NCBI GenBank assembly: GCA_900768135.1
Contig: CAAGBT010000006.1
Location: 1-23,283, forward strand
DNA: 23,283 bases
Reading direction: 5' to 3'
Source: an uncultured Oscillospiraceae bacterium
GTDB lineage: Bacteria > Bacillota > Clostridia > Oscillospirales > Oscillospiraceae
Both the position numbers and the translations under genes were made by a program. Below the pieces are notes generated by a model. It was not told the origin of the DNA and ran no database searches. It saw nothing but the letters and a program-made list of their open reading frames with translations. This document shows, one piece after another, positions 22,666 through 23,283 of this stretch. The first letter of the stretch is position 1. Each line of letters opens with the position of its first letter.

Positions 22666-23283
22666 CTATACCGCGCCAGAGAGAATGTTACCCATTGTCT
22701 TTGCCGCTTCACGCTTGGCGGAGGTCGTTACATGCGCGTAGGTGTCCAACGTAAACCCTGCCGAAAAATGCCCCAGCATGCCAGACACGGTCTTGATGTC
22801 CACACCGTTTTGCAGAGCCAGCGTTGCGAAGGTGTGTCGCAGGTCATGGAAACGCACCTTTGGCAGCCCTGCCCGCTTCAGGACGCGGTGCAGCATGTGC
22901 AACACGCTGTCCGGCGACATGGGGCCTCCCGTCGGGGACGGAAACACCCACTCGCTGTTACCCGTTTTTCTTCTTTGCTGCATCAGAACGTCTATCGCGT
23001 CTGCCGACAGGGGCAGGGTGCGGTAGGCGTTTTTCGTTTTCAGCGGCATCTCAATGATTTTGCCGTCGATGCGCCCGATCTGCCGTTGAACCCGGAGGTC
23101 TCCTTTTTCCAAATCAATGTCCGACCATTTTAATCCGAGCAGCTCGCCCCGCCGCAGGCCGGTGGTCAGGTCGATGTAGTACAGGGCGAACACGCCGCTG
23201 TCTTTTGCCTCGCGGAGGAAGGACGTCAGCTGCTCAACGGGAAGCGTCTGCATTTCCTTGCGCTCCGCCTTCGGCAGCGCGCA
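22666..23283 (-). CDS. Tyrosine recombinase/integrase, 5' end beyond window
   Basis: The visible 205 residues are the C-terminal catalytic domain of a phage or integrative-element integrase. Catalytic residues can be read in order: Arg in TTGLRRGELLGLKW, Lys in LKTKNAYRTLPL, the HxxR of RFHDLRHTFATLAL, His in MLGHFS and Tyr in LDTYAHV. The frame is open to the window edge (…ALPKAERKEMQTLPVEQL), so the N-terminal arm and core-binding domains lie outside; the internal ATG at 23251-23253 is not the start. The gene points toward tRNA-fMet. It most resembles integrases of Tn916-like and phage elements of Bacillota, which I infer from motif style. Confidence 0.94.
   Translation of the reverse strand, partial: CALPKAERKEMQTLPVEQLTSFLREAKDSGVFALYYIDLTTGLRRGELLGLKWSDIDLEKGDLRVQRQIGRIDGKIIEMPLKTKNAYRTLPLSADAIDVLMQQRRKTGNSEWVFPSPTGGPMSPDSVLHMLHRVLKRAGLPKVRFHDLRHTFATLALQNGVDIKTVSGMLGHFSAGFTLDTYAHVTTSAKREAAKTMGNILSGAV

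Overview
The window reads as chromosome of a GC-rich Bacillota, most likely a gut-type Clostridia (Oscillospirales or Christensenellales grade). This is inferred from the gene set and order (miaB-mutS-mutL-miaA-hfq and yggS-sepF-divIVA, with sigma-54, Lrp and a 673-residue urocanate hydratase) and from strong Shine-Dalgarno sites and sigma-A type promoters. It is not a proven taxonomic placement. Almost all of the sequence is coding, with short gaps.

Positions 1-5754 are a histidine-utilisation locus. A glutamate formimidoyltransferase gene (ftcD) runs off the left edge on the minus strand. A LysR-type regulator lies upstream of it on the same strand and is divergent from hutU. On the plus strand follow hutU, an intrinsic terminator, hutI and an Lrp/AsnC-type regulator, closed by a second terminator. 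Together HutU, HutI and FtcD take urocanate to glutamate and formimino-folate. The first enzyme, histidine ammonia-lyase, is not in the window. The hutU and lysR promoters overlap almost exactly, which suggests mutually exclusive transcription.

Positions 5771-8468 hold rpoN (sigma-54) with its own extended -10 promoter, a class I SAM methyltransferase and a small cupin protein. A 17-bp perfect hairpin ends this group and also ends the convergent operon on the other strand.

Positions 8467-22248 form a long minus-strand gene train. It starts at a promoter before miaB and reads miaB, an MBL-fold hydrolase, mutS, a CPBP membrane protease, mutL, miaA, hfq, an HlyD-like membrane protein, yggS, sepF and divIVA. 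After a terminator come a HAD hydrolase and rlmA. The train joins tRNA modification (MiaA, MiaB), mismatch repair (MutS, MutL), RNA chaperoning (Hfq), cell division (SepF, DivIVA) and rRNA methylation (RlmA).

Positions 22320-22583 are a divergent tRNA operon: tRNA-Leu(UAA), then initiator tRNA-fMet(CAU), with a consensus promoter and terminator. The leucine tRNA has the A36-A37-A38 sequence that MiaA and MiaB act on. Immediately beyond, a tyrosine recombinase gene points toward the 3' end of tRNA-fMet and runs off the right edge. This suggests the left border of an integrated mobile element.

No CRISPR array, insertion sequence or obviously new multi-gene system was seen. The most interesting points are regulatory (overlapping divergent promoters, internal terminators) and the probable tRNA-fMet integration site.
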